Shown here: one piece after another, positions 56,067 to 64,000 of the stretch | Numbering within the stretch: position 1 is the stretch's first letter | Layout: each line of letters opens with the position of its first letter | Source: AP-15 sp963814805 | GTDB lineage: Bacteria > Pseudomonadota > Alphaproteobacteria > ATCC43930 > CGMCC-115725 | Assembly (NCBI GenBank): GCA_963814805.1 | Contig: CAWFER010000008.1 | Location: 62,001 to 126,000, forward strand | Direction: 5' to 3' | Length of the DNA stretch: 64,000 nt | Program-made: the position numbers and the translations under genes | Notes under the pieces: model-generated | Told to the model about the DNA's origin: nothing | Seen by the model: only the letters and a program-made list of their open reading frames with translations | Databases searched by the model: none

Positions 56067-56677
56067 TCGACCGCCTGGTGCTGGTTTTGCTGCTCGCCGG
56101 TTGCGCTCTCTTCGCGGTAATCACGATCGCCGAGATCGGCTCGCGCCGCGACCCGGCGGCGGCGGCGCTGGCGATGCCGCCGCGGCCGGCAGCGTTGCCG
56201 CTGGCGCGGCGCCGACGGCCGCGCCACCAGTATGACGCGCTGTTGGCGAGCATCCTCGCCCGACCGCTGTTCAGCAGCACCAGACGGCCGCCGCCGCCGG
56301 GCGGCCGCGATGCGGCGGCGGATTCGGGGCTCGCCGACACCCGGCTCACCGGCATCGTGATCGCGCCCGGCCAACGGATCGCGATTTTCGCCCCGGTCGG
56401 GACAAAGGCGGTGATCGTGAGCGAAGGCGAAGTCGTCAGCGGGTGGCGGGTCGAGCGCATCACCGCGCGCCAGGTCTCATTGACCGGTCCGGACGGGACC
56501 CGAACCTTGCAGCCGAAATTCGATCCCAACCTGGCGCCGCCGGCATCGGCCGCGGGACCGGGCAATGCGCCGCCCGCCCCGGTTCCGCCTGTCTTGGCGC
56601 CGGCAGGGTCGCGGCCGCCGTTCCCGCCGATGCCGCTTAACCGGCCGCCGCCCCGGCCCGGCGAGCGAGAACGCTGA
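56063..56677 (+). CDS. Type II secretion protein GspN/GspC-like
   Basis: A 204-residue protein with one N-terminal membrane segment (LVLVLLLAGCALFAVITIAEI), a basic Pro-rich linker, and a small beta domain (GLADTRLTGIVIAPGQRIAIF ... IVSEGEVVSGWRVERIT) of the kind found in GspC homology regions. The C-terminus is a long Pro-rich tail. GspC connects the inner-membrane platform to the outer-membrane secretin; given the position just before gspD, this is the likely role. It overlaps gspD by one base. Confidence 0.75.
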   Translation: MIDRLVLVLLLAGCALFAVITIAEIGSRRDPAAAALAMPPRPAALPLARRRRPRHQYDALLASILARPLFSSTRRPPPPGGRDAAADSGLADTRLTGIVIAPGQRIAIFAPVGTKAVIVSEGEVVSGWRVERITARQVSLTGPDGTRTLQPKFDPNLAPPASAAGPGNAPPAPVPPVLAPAGSRPPFPPMPLNRPPPRPGERER

Positions 56678-58983
56678 TGCGCAGATGCCGGCGATCGGCC
56701 TGGCGCTGTGGGCTGAGCCTGCTGCTGGCCGCGGTTCTGAGCTGCTGCCAGCGGCCGCCCGCCCCCGGGCTCACCCCGCTCGAGCAGCCGGCCGGCCTGC
56801 AGCCGGCGGCGCCGCGGGTCAGCGGCCCGATCCCGACCAATCGCAGCAGCGAGCGCATGTTCGAGGCTCGCGGGGCCGCCGCCGGGTCGACGGCGCCGAC
56901 ATCCTCGCCGCCGCCGCCGGGTGCGGTCGCCGCCGGAGACAACGGCGATGTGACGTTAAATTTCGTCGATACCGACATTCGCGAGATCGCCCGCACCATT
57001 CTGGGCACGACCCTCAAGCTGAACTTCACCATCGATCCGCGGGTCCGCGGCACCGGATCGATCGAGACGGCGACGCCGCTGGCGCGCTCGGCCCTGCTGC
57101 CGGCGCTCGAAACCCTGCTCAACCAAAACGGCGCGACCCTGGTTCAAAGAAACGGCATCTACGACGTCGTGCCGATTGCGGTCGGCGCCGTCACCAATCA
57201 GGCCGGCGGGGCTGGCGGCATCGGCGCCGGCGCCCAGGTCGTGCCGCTGCGCTATGCAGCCGCCAAAGACCTCGCCAAGATGCTCGAACCCTATGTCGGC
57301 GAAGGCGGCAAGATCGTCGCCGACCCGGCGCGCAACGCGCTTTTGGTGTCGGGAAGCGCGGCGGTGCGCCAGACCCTGATCGGTTTGATCAAGGCCTTCG
57401 ACACCGATATCCTGGCTGGCCGGTCCTATGCCCTGTTCCCGGTCGGCAACGGCGGCGATCCCGCCAAGCTCGCCGACGAACTGCAAAAAGTCCTGCAAGC
57501 CCAGGCCAACGGCCCGCTCGACAGCATTGTTCAAGTGCTGCCGATGGAGCGGGTCAACGCGGTGCTCGTGGTTTCCTCGCAACCGCGCTACATCGACGAC
57601 GCCGATCGCTTTTTCCGACTGGCCTCGCGGGTCGAGGATGCGACGGCGCGAACCTGGCACGTCTACTATGTGCAGAACGGCCAGAGCTCGGATCTCGAAA
57701 GCCTGCTGCAGCGGGCGTTCACCCCGGGCCATGTTTCGCCGACCCCGCCGCCGCCGGGCAGCACCGCCCCCGGCGCCGGCCAGCAGAGTGTGGGTTTCGG
57801 CAATGCGGCGGGCGGCGCAGCAGGCGGCGTGTCGGGTCTGGGCGGAGCGGCCGGCGCCGGATCGAGCCTCGGCGGCGCCAGCGGCCTGACCGGTGGCGGG
57901 GCTGGGGGGGCTGGCGGCGGGTTCGGCGCGGCCATTCCGGCGGCGACGAGCGAGGCCGCGGGGACGCCGGCGACCGAGCCGCTGTCGAGCGAGACCGGGC
58001 AAGGCGGCGGCGCCGGGGCGGAAAACCGGATCCGGATCATCGCCAACCGGGCAAACAACGCGCTGCTGATCTATGCCACGCCGGCCGAATATTCGGTGAT
58101 CGACGGAATGCTGCACAAGATCGACATCGTTCCGCTGCAAGTATTGATCGAGGCAACGATCGCCGAGGTGGATCTCAACGATCAGCTGCAATACGGCACG
58201 CAATTCTTCTTCAAGACCGACCACGTGGCCGAGACATTGGGCTCGACCGGAAGCAGCGGTCCGTTCAATCCGCCATTTCCCCCGCTCGGCAACCTGCCGT
58301 TTCCTTCGACTCTGCCCTACTTCGTCCTGAGCAAAGGGCCGAATTTCGCGCTCGCCGCACTCGCTGCGGTTACCAAGGTCAAGGTGCTGTCGGCGCCCGA
58401 GGTCATGGTTCTCGACAACCAGCCGGCCCGGCTGCAGGTCGGGCAGCAGGTGCCGGTGCTGACCGGGACCGCGACCAGCACGCTGACCGCCGGCGCCCCG
58501 ATCGTCAACAGCGTCGACTATCACGAAACCGGCGTCATCATGCAGGTGACGCCGCGGGTCAACACCGGCGGCCTTGTCACCCTCGACATCGCCCAGGAGG
58601 TCAGCGATGTGGCGCAGCAGGCGACCAATACGGTCACCGGCTCGCCGACCTTCGACGATCAGGTGTTCCGCACCCGGGTGGCGGTGCAGGATGGTCAGAC
58701 GGTCGGCCTCGCCGGGCTGATCCGCGACAACGTCTCGCAAGGCAACAGCGGGCTTCCGTTCATCAAGGACATCCCGATCCTCGGCACCTTGTTTTCGACC
58801 CAGGCCAATTCGCGGGCGCGCACCGAGCTGTTGGTGCTGATCACCCCGCACGTCGTCCACGACCAGCGCGACGCGCGGGCGCTGACCGAGGATCTGCGCA
58901 GTCAGTTGATCAACGCCGGGCTGGTGCCACAGGAGGTTGAGCGTCAGGGCGGCTCGGGCTCGGCCAACCCCAACGGGTTGTGA
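56677..58983 (+). CDS. gspD: Type II secretion outer-membrane secretin GspD
   Basis: A 768-residue secretin. The N-terminus is a signal peptide (CGLSLLLAAVLSCC) with a possible lipobox. Ring-forming N domains follow: VTLNFVDTDIREIARTILG (N0), then VVPLRYAAAKDLAKMLEPYV and the N2/N3 repeats. A Gly/Ser-rich insert (about residues 360-440) lies before the last N domain. The secretin core has VLSAPEVMVLDNQPARLQVGQQVPVLTG and ends with VGLAGLIRDN...PILGTLFS and LLVLITPHVV. It forms the outer-membrane channel for folded exoproteins. Intact. Confidence 0.94.
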   Translation: MRRCRRSAWRCGLSLLLAAVLSCCQRPPAPGLTPLEQPAGLQPAAPRVSGPIPTNRSSERMFEARGAAAGSTAPTSSPPPPGAVAAGDNGDVTLNFVDTDIREIARTILGTTLKLNFTIDPRVRGTGSIETATPLARSALLPALETLLNQNGATLVQRNGIYDVVPIAVGAVTNQAGGAGGIGAGAQVVPLRYAAAKDLAKMLEPYVGEGGKIVADPARNALLVSGSAAVRQTLIGLIKAFDTDILAGRSYALFPVGNGGDPAKLADELQKVLQAQANGPLDSIVQVLPMERVNAVLVVSSQPRYIDDADRFFRLASRVEDATARTWHVYYVQNGQSSDLESLLQRAFTPGHVSPTPPPPGSTAPGAGQQSVGFGNAAGGAAGGVSGLGGAAGAGSSLGGASGLTGGGAGGAGGGFGAAIPAATSEAAGTPATEPLSSETGQGGGAGAENRIRIIANRANNALLIYATPAEYSVIDGMLHKIDIVPLQVLIEATIAEVDLNDQLQYGTQFFFKTDHVAETLGSTGSSGPFNPPFPPLGNLPFPSTLPYFVLSKGPNFALAALAAVTKVKVLSAPEVMVLDNQPARLQVGQQVPVLTGTATSTLTAGAPIVNSVDYHETGVIMQVTPRVNTGGLVTLDIAQEVSDVAQQATNTVTGSPTFDDQVFRTRVAVQDGQTVGLAGLIRDNVSQGNSGLPFIKDIPILGTLFSTQANSRARTELLVLITPHVVHDQRDARALTEDLRSQLINAGLVPQEVERQGGSGSANPNGL

Positions 58984-58988
58984 TCGCG

Positions 58989-59831
58989 ATGCGGCGCACC
59001 GCGGCGGGCCAGGCGGGCTTGCGCCGCGAGCGCGGGTTCGCGCTCTTGATCGTGCTGTGGACTTTGGTGCTGATCGCCTTTCTGGTGCTCCACCTGACCG
59101 CGAGCGGGCGAACCGAAATCCGCATCGCCGACAATCTGGTCGACAATGCGGTCGCCGCAGCGGCCGCCGACGGGGCCATTACCGAGGCGATCTTCAACCT
59201 GGCGAACCCGCGGCCGGACCAGCGCTGGCGGCTCGACGGCGCCGCTCATCCGTTGACGATCGGCGACAGCCGGGTAACGGTGCGGCTGGCTGACGAGGCC
59301 GAGCGGATCAATCCGAACCTGGCCTCACCGGTGCTGATCGAGGCGCTGCTACGCGCCGTCGGCAGCGATCCCGCCACGGCGCAGCGGCTGACCGCGGCGA
59401 TCGCCGATTGGGTCGGCTCGGCGGCGACGGCGCAGCCGCAGTCGGCTCTGTTCGCCCAATACCGCGCGGCGGGGCTCGATTACGGGCCGCCCGGCTCGCC
59501 GCTCGAGAGCCTGGACGAGCTTGGCAAGGTGCTCGGCATGACCCCGGCGCTGCTTGCTAAATTGCGGCCGCATTTGACCCTCGTATGGGCCGCCCGAGCC
59601 GGACCCGACCGGGACCGATCCGGTGGTGGCCGCGGCCATTGCCCTGATCCCGCAGCTGACCCAGGCGAGGTCTGCGGTCGGCCCGCTGCCCGAGGACGTG
59701 CAGACCGTGCGCATCACCGCCAGTTCCTCGGGCCGGGCAACGCGCGGGTGACGCGCACCGCGATCGTGCGGGTCGGCCCGACCTTGCCGCAGGGCTATGT
59801 CGTGCTCGCCTGGGGCCGCAGCGCTGCCTGA
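58989..59831 (+). pseudogene. gspK: Type II secretion minor pseudopilin GspK, with compensating frameshifts
   Basis: A protein of about 280 residues with pseudopilin leader and site RG-FALLIVLWTLVLIAFLVLH, then the GspK domain (VRLADEAERINPNLASPVLIEALLRAVG, IADWVGSAA, SLDELGKVLGMTPALLAKLRPHLT). Between about 59585 and 59730 the correct sequence (PEPDPTGTDPVVAAAIALIP, EDVQTVRITASSSG) is in another frame; the frame then returns for TRTAIVRVGPTLPQGYVVLAW. Two opposite indels are the likely cause. Start at 58989, eight bases after gspD. Confidence 0.85.
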
Positions 59832-59840
59832 GCGACCTGC

Positions 59841-60371
59841 TCAGTCGTTGACGATTTCCGCGTCCGACCCGGTGCCGCCGGGCTTGCCGGTCGGGCCGAG
59901 CGAATAGAGGTCGTAATCGTGCCCGGGCCGCTGGCTCGGCATGCGGTAAAGAAACGGATGGCCCCAGGGATCCTCGGGCACCTGCTCGCCCTTGAGGTAG
60001 GGGCCGCTCCAGTTCCTGACCCCGTCGGGGCGCACCAGCAACGCCTCGAGGCCCTGGTCGGTCGTCGGATAGGTTCCGACGTCGAGCTTGTACATGTCGA
60101 GTATGCTCTCCAGGCGCTCGATCGACAGGTGCGCGGTCTTTTCCTTGGCCGAGCCGAGCTGGCGCAGCACCGCCGGGGCGACCAGGCCGATCAGCAAGCC
60201 GAGGATGGCGAGCACGACGAGCAGCTCAAGCAAGGTGAAGCCGTGCTGCCGGCGGCGGCTGGCACAGGCAAGATCGAGCGGGCGGATCAACGGAAACGAT
60301 TGGTTGCGCAAGACGCCGGTCCGGATAGCTTCTGGATCGCCCTGGATATAACGAAATGTGGGCATATTCAT
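59841..60371 (-). CDS. gspG: Type II secretion major pseudopilin GspG
   Basis: A 176-residue major pseudopilin with site HG-FTLLELLVVLAILGLLIGL and the family's C-terminal domain (KLDVGTYPTTDQGLEALLVRP, YLKGEQVPEDPWGHPFLYR, YDLYSLGPTGKPGG), including the calcium-loop region. It is convergent to the rest of the cluster, the stop lying 9 bases after the gspK stop, which is unusual. From the ATG at 60371 the leader would be about 44 residues, far longer than usual, so the real start may be a downstream non-ATG codon. Confidence 0.9.
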   Translation of the reverse strand: MNMPTFRYIQGDPEAIRTGVLRNQSFPLIRPLDLACASRRRQHGFTLLELLVVLAILGLLIGLVAPAVLRQLGSAKEKTAHLSIERLESILDMYKLDVGTYPTTDQGLEALLVRPDGVRNWSGPYLKGEQVPEDPWGHPFLYRMPSQRPGHDYDLYSLGPTGKPGGTGSDAEIVND

Positions 60372-60471
60372 GACGTATTGCCGGTGTGGACCAACCGGAT
60401 TTGCGCGCCCTTCACCAGCTCGAAACCCGCAGGTAAGCTCGGAATCGTCACCGCCCGAATTGGAGGTAGGA

Positions 60472-60873
60472 ATGCTCACGATCATCGATCTGAAGGCCGA
60501 GCTGGCCAAGCTCAGAATGCTGCGCGGACGCACCGCCGAGACGCCCGCGGCCGGTCGGGAGGGCGCCTTTGCCAGGCTGGCGCCATATCGCGACAGTGCC
60601 ATCAACCTCGCCAAATTCTCCGGCGAAGGCCCGTGGGAGCGCCACCCGAACGGCGACGAAATCGTGCAGATCGTCGAAGGCGCCACGGTTTTTCACATCA
60701 TCGGCGAGAACGGACCGCAATCATTCACGCTTAAAGCGGGCATGGCGGTGATCGTGCCGCAAGGGGCGTGGCACCGTTTCGAGGCGCCGGACGGGGTGAG
60801 CCTGCTGACCACCACTCCGCAGCCGACCGAGCATCTGACCTTCGCCATCGACGACCCGCGCACGCTTGGCTGA
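60472..60873 (+). CDS. Cupin domain-containing protein
   Basis: A 133-residue single-cupin protein. The cupin motifs fit GPWERHPNGDEIVQIVEG and VPQGAWHRFEAPDG, which include His/Glu metal ligands. A strong GGAGGTAGG site precedes the ATG at 60472. Divergent from gspG. Such small cupins can be dioxygenases, isomerases or binding proteins; function not resolved. Confidence 0.85.
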   Translation: MLTIIDLKAELAKLRMLRGRTAETPAAGREGAFARLAPYRDSAINLAKFSGEGPWERHPNGDEIVQIVEGATVFHIIGENGPQSFTLKAGMAVIVPQGAWHRFEAPDGVSLLTTTPQPTEHLTFAIDDPRTLG

Positions 60874-61064
60874 TTGCCGGCCGGTGATGGCCGGAGGGCG
60901 ATCGCTGCCGCTGATCGTCGGCGTTTTTCTTACTTTTCCTCCTCGATCGCACAAACAGAGCGGCGAACAGCCGAGCGATCGCCGGCGTCGAGGATACGGA
61001 AGGAGAACCCGGCCCCAGCTCGGCGTCACCGATCGTGGCAACGCATGCGGATCCGGTGGTTGAG

Positions 61065-62275
61065 CTATGCGGCGGGCGCGAGCCTGAGTTCCGCCCAGAT
61101 CTGAGCGAGCGCGCGTGTCAGGTGCTCGATATCGGCATCGGTATGGGAGGCGAGGCGTGATCCGCAGCCGCTCGGTGCCGCGCGGCACGGTCGGATAGTT
61201 GATCGGCTGCACATAGATCCCGTACCGGTCGAGCAGCAGCGTCGCTGATCTGCTTGCACACACGGGATCGCCGACCATCACCGGAACGATGTGGCTGGGA
61301 TTGTCGTGGTGCGGCACACCGGCCTCGTCGAGGCGCCGGCGCAACGCGCCACGCGATCCTGCTGGCGTCCCGCTCGCGCGCTGGCCTTGAGATGGCGGAT
61401 GCTGGCGAGCGCGCCGGCGGCGACCGCCGGCGGCAACGGCGGTGGTGAAGATGAAGCCGGAGGCGAAGCTGCGGACGAAATCGCACAGCGCCGCCGATGC
61501 CGGCGATGTAGCCGCCGACCACGCCGAACGCCTTCGCCAGCGTGCCCTCGATGACGGTCAGCCGATGGCGACGCCGTCGCGCTCGGCGATCCCGCCGCCG
61601 CGCGGGCCGTACAGGCCGACGCGCGTGGACCTCGTCGAGATAGGTCATGGCGCCATAGTGCGTTCGGCGACGTCGCAGATTTCGGCGATCGGCGCGATAT
61701 CGCCGTCCATCGAATAGACGGATTCGAAGGCGACCAGCTTCGGCCGCGTGCGGATCGAGTCGGCGAGCTTGCGTTCGAGGTCGGCGGGGTCGTTGTGGGC
61801 GAAAATGCGCTTTTCCGCGCGGCTGTGCGCGGATGCCCTCGATCATCGAGGCGTGGTTGGCTGCGTCGGAGAGGACGACGCAATCCGGCATGCCGCGACG
61901 CGAGCGTGCTGAGTGTCGCCCAGTTCGACATATAGCCCGAGTTGAACAGCAGCGCCGCCTCGTTGCCGTGCAGATCGGCGAGCTCGCGCTCGAGCAGCAC
62001 ATGGTAGTGGTTGGTGCCGGCGATGTTGCGCGTGCCGCCGGCGCCGGCGCCGCAGCGGTCGAGCGCCTCGTGCATCGCCGCGAGCACGGCGGGGTGCTGG
62101 CCCATGCCGAGATAGTCGTTCGAGCACCAGACCGTCACCTGCGCTGGCCGCCGTCGCGATAATGCGTGGCGCGCGGGAACGCGCCGGCCCGGCGCTCCAG
62201 ATCGGCGAACACGCGGTAGTTGCCTTCGCGCTGCAGGCCATCGAGCTGGTTGCGGAAGAAGGCTTCGTAATTCAT
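61065..62275 (-). pseudogene. hemA: 5-aminolevulinate synthase, heavily frameshifted
   Basis: About 403 codons in all, the normal length for ALAS, but spread over three frames with roughly eight or more indels. Pieces: MNYEAFFRNQLDGLQREGNYRVF from 62275; VWCSNDYLGMGQHPAVLAAMHEAL; GAGAGGTRNIAGTNHYHVLLERELADLHGNE; the PLP-lysine segment EGTLAKAFGVVGGYIAG; then QPINYPTVPRGTERLRIT and DADIEHLTRALAQIWAEL before the stop at 61065. ALAS makes 5-aminolevulinate from glycine and succinyl-CoA, the first haem step in alphaproteobacteria. All key segments survive, so sequencing indels are the likely cause. Confidence 0.82.
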
Positions 62276-62477
62276 CGCGATCTCCGATCATGCGCCGACC
62301 TGCCGAAGATTCCAAGGGTGAGGAGGAATTGTAGCCAAAGCTCTTGCGCAATGTCGCGACCGAAACATGCGGCCAGCTGAATTCCGCAATTGGCGGAATA
62401 AGCAATCGCCGGGAAGTTCAACAGCACCATCTGCGCGTATTGCAGTTGCATCACCGGCTGTGGTTGATCCGGATGCC

Positions 62478-63477
62478 TTAGCTTCTCTCGATCCAGAACG
62501 TTGCGTAAACGAGCGCCGTATCTGCATTCGCTTGCAGGAGGGGACCGGCTGCGGCCTGCGCCAGGTTCACCGTTACCGTCGGTGAAGTCGGCGGCGACGG
62601 AAACACGATCGGCTGTGTATTGAACTCGATAGAAGAGACGGTCGCTACGTTGAGTACGGTACCCTCGAATTCATAGCCTTCGGCGATCTGCTGCTGGACC
62701 GTCTTCGTGTGGCCACTGATCGGATCGTTGAACGGGCTCGCCGAGTGATGGCCGTGGCAACACCGGGTGGGAATGTTGCCCAGCGGTGTCCGGGGATTGG
62801 TCGCCGAGGCGGTGTTCTCCAGGGTGTATTCCGAGAAGCCACCGCCGGGCTTGGACAGCAGTTCCGAATTTCCAGCCGCAAAGATAGGCATGTGCCGGGA
62901 GGGGTTGTGGCGGACGGGAGTGGGAACGGGGTGCTGTTGAACGACGGGAAACTGGAGAAGGCGGGATTGCCGCCGCTGATCGGCTGCGCCCGGGGCTGAT
63001 CGTCGGCGGACCCGAGAAGGTTGTCGCGATCCCTTGCGCCAGCAAGGAGTTGCCATGGGGGATGTTGCCCATTCGGGCGACGAGGGCGCCGCCCGCGGGC
63101 GGCGACAGCGGTGGTGTGGAGGTCGCCGGCTGGGTCACCCAGATCCCCGGCTCGATGTGTAGCGCTCCGCCGGTGGTGGCGTCGCTGATCTGCTGCAGGT
63201 AGGTTAGACCGAAGAGCGCGATATCGGGTTGGGCGAAGCCGCGGTTGGGGATCGACGAAGATATCGGGGTAAAAGTCAGGGTTTCTTGGGTCAGGTTGAG
63301 CTCGAGGAACAGATTTGCGTGATCCTCGAAATCCGGCCGGGCAACGAGATTAAATCCCGCGCCATGCCATCGACCCGCGAGATCGCCGAGAAGTCCCAAC
63401 TCTTGCACGACGGTCGCGTTATCTGGACTGATACGCACCGACGGGATCCGCGGATGCGCACTCTGGCCGTTGGTCAT
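62478..63477 (-). pseudogene. Haem-binding (nitrobindin-like) beta-barrel protein, frameshifted
   Basis: A protein of about 332 residues. The first part (LGLLGDLAGRWHGAGFNLVARPDF, LFLELNLTQETLTF, IEPGIWVTQPA, MGNIPHGNSLLAQG) resembles lipocalin-like haem-binding barrels related to nitrobindin. A frame change near 63000 is needed to reach FPVVQQHPVPTPVRHNPS and the C-terminal segments (GYEFEGTVLNVATVSSIEF, ALVYATFWIERS). No signal peptide. Function is only inferred from fold resemblance. It lies beside hemA, which may be chance. Confidence 0.6.
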
Positions 63478-63773
63478 CTCTTGCTCCTTGGGTTTAGAAA
63501 ACTCCTATCGCGCGGTTGCGCTCAGAAGCAGGGCACGAGAACCTGCGACCGTCTGCTCAAGGTTTAATCAGCAGAGAGCACCGGTTCCGGCGGGTCAACT
63601 ATTCCGCCATATCGTCCGGAACGCGTGTGATCTGTTTCACATCAGACGGCGATTTTATCTGGAACCGTCTTACTAATTAAATCCGCCGGCCAGAGCCCTT
63701 CAGTAACTACAGCGCCGTGGCTGGCCGCGCTTGCCGATTCGGAAACTTCCCCGGCTCGGATGGGGGTTTCTCG

Positions 63774-64000
63774 TTATACCTGTCCGCGGGTCTGGTCGCG
63801 CTCATTCCTCTTCTTCCTCCTCGTCGCACTTTCGCGCCAGCGCCGCAAGACATCCGCAACCAGGTCGAGCAGCAGATAGATCACGATCCCGGTCGGCGAC
63901 AGCAGAAAGAGCGCGGCGAACAGGCGCGGATCGCGAGGCGTAGCCGGCTTCCAGGATGCGGAAGGCGAGCCCGGTTCGGCGCCGCCGGTGCCGGCGACGA
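63774..64000 (-). pseudogene. ABC transporter permease, C-terminal end, frameshifted
   Basis: The end of a membrane protein running off the window. The last membrane segment is LFAALFLLSPTGIVIYLLLDLVADVLRRW followed by a basic tail, the usual end of SsuC/ThiX-like permeases. Upstream bits (VAGTGGAEPG, LAFRILEAGY) match the same family but are in other frames, so at least two indels are present in this short stretch. The substrate of the transporter cannot be told. Confidence 0.6.

Noticed and set aside
56565..58940. A 791-codon open frame overlapping gspD on the same strand
   Set aside because: Out-of-frame shadow of the secretin with no recognisable protein features.

Overview
The window is very GC-rich and gene-dense. 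It reads as a chromosome segment of an alphaproteobacterium; Rhodospirillales-like is my guess, but the genus is not determinable. The main indications are a 5-aminolevulinate synthase (C4 haem pathway), a cobalt-type nitrile hydratase operon, an XrtA (exosortase A) exopolysaccharide locus and a type II secretion cluster. No rRNA, tRNA or CRISPR array was seen.

Layout. 1-1812: the C-terminal part of a molybdenum hydroxylase large subunit and a MoaD/ThiS-like protein. 1877-4991: a complete 3115-bp IS1-family element with 16-bp terminal repeats and an 8-bp target duplication. It carries an HTH gene, an OLD-like ATPase/nuclease gene and a small gene, and it splits a cupredoxin lipoprotein gene. 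5382-7133: nitrile hydratase alpha, beta and activator. 7312-9170: a small accessory stretch (EcsC-like, unknown, HEPN/nucleotidyltransferase). 9202-10641: Rieske oxygenase. 10902-20573: XrtA, FemAB, deacetylase, ATPase, outer-membrane barrel, tyrosine kinase, chain-length protein and export lipoprotein. These act together in making and exporting a polysaccharide and in processing PEP-CTERM proteins; one such substrate lies at 44245-44874. 21082-30577: DUF1501/DUF1800 pair, DinB, enoyl-CoA hydratase, peptidoglycan-binding protein, 2OG dioxygenase, two LLM monooxygenases and an FKBP. 30946-51136: mixed metabolism (amidohydrolases, SMP-30, M3 peptidase, a caspase-like DUF6345-type protein, CoA transferase, phosphoesterase, SDR, MFS, DsbA-like protein, arginyltransferase family, hydrolase, molybdopterin reductase). 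51375-60371: type II secretion genes F-H-I-J-L-M-N-D-K, with G convergent and no gspE. 60472-64000: cupin, hemA, a haem-binding-barrel-like protein and the end of an ABC permease.

Two points stand out. First, the DsbA/FrnE-like gene at 43535-44155 has an in-frame TGA exactly where the first Cys of the CPWC active site belongs, a good ribosome site upstream, and a hairpin at the right distance downstream; it is a strong selenoprotein candidate. Second, the IS1-family element carries an OLD-type nuclease gene and its own apparent operator.

Caution: about twenty genes are broken by single-base frameshifts while their protein sequence stays well conserved in the other frame. This includes hemA, which should be essential. 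Residual sequencing indels are the simplest explanation, so broken genes are listed over their full inferred span.
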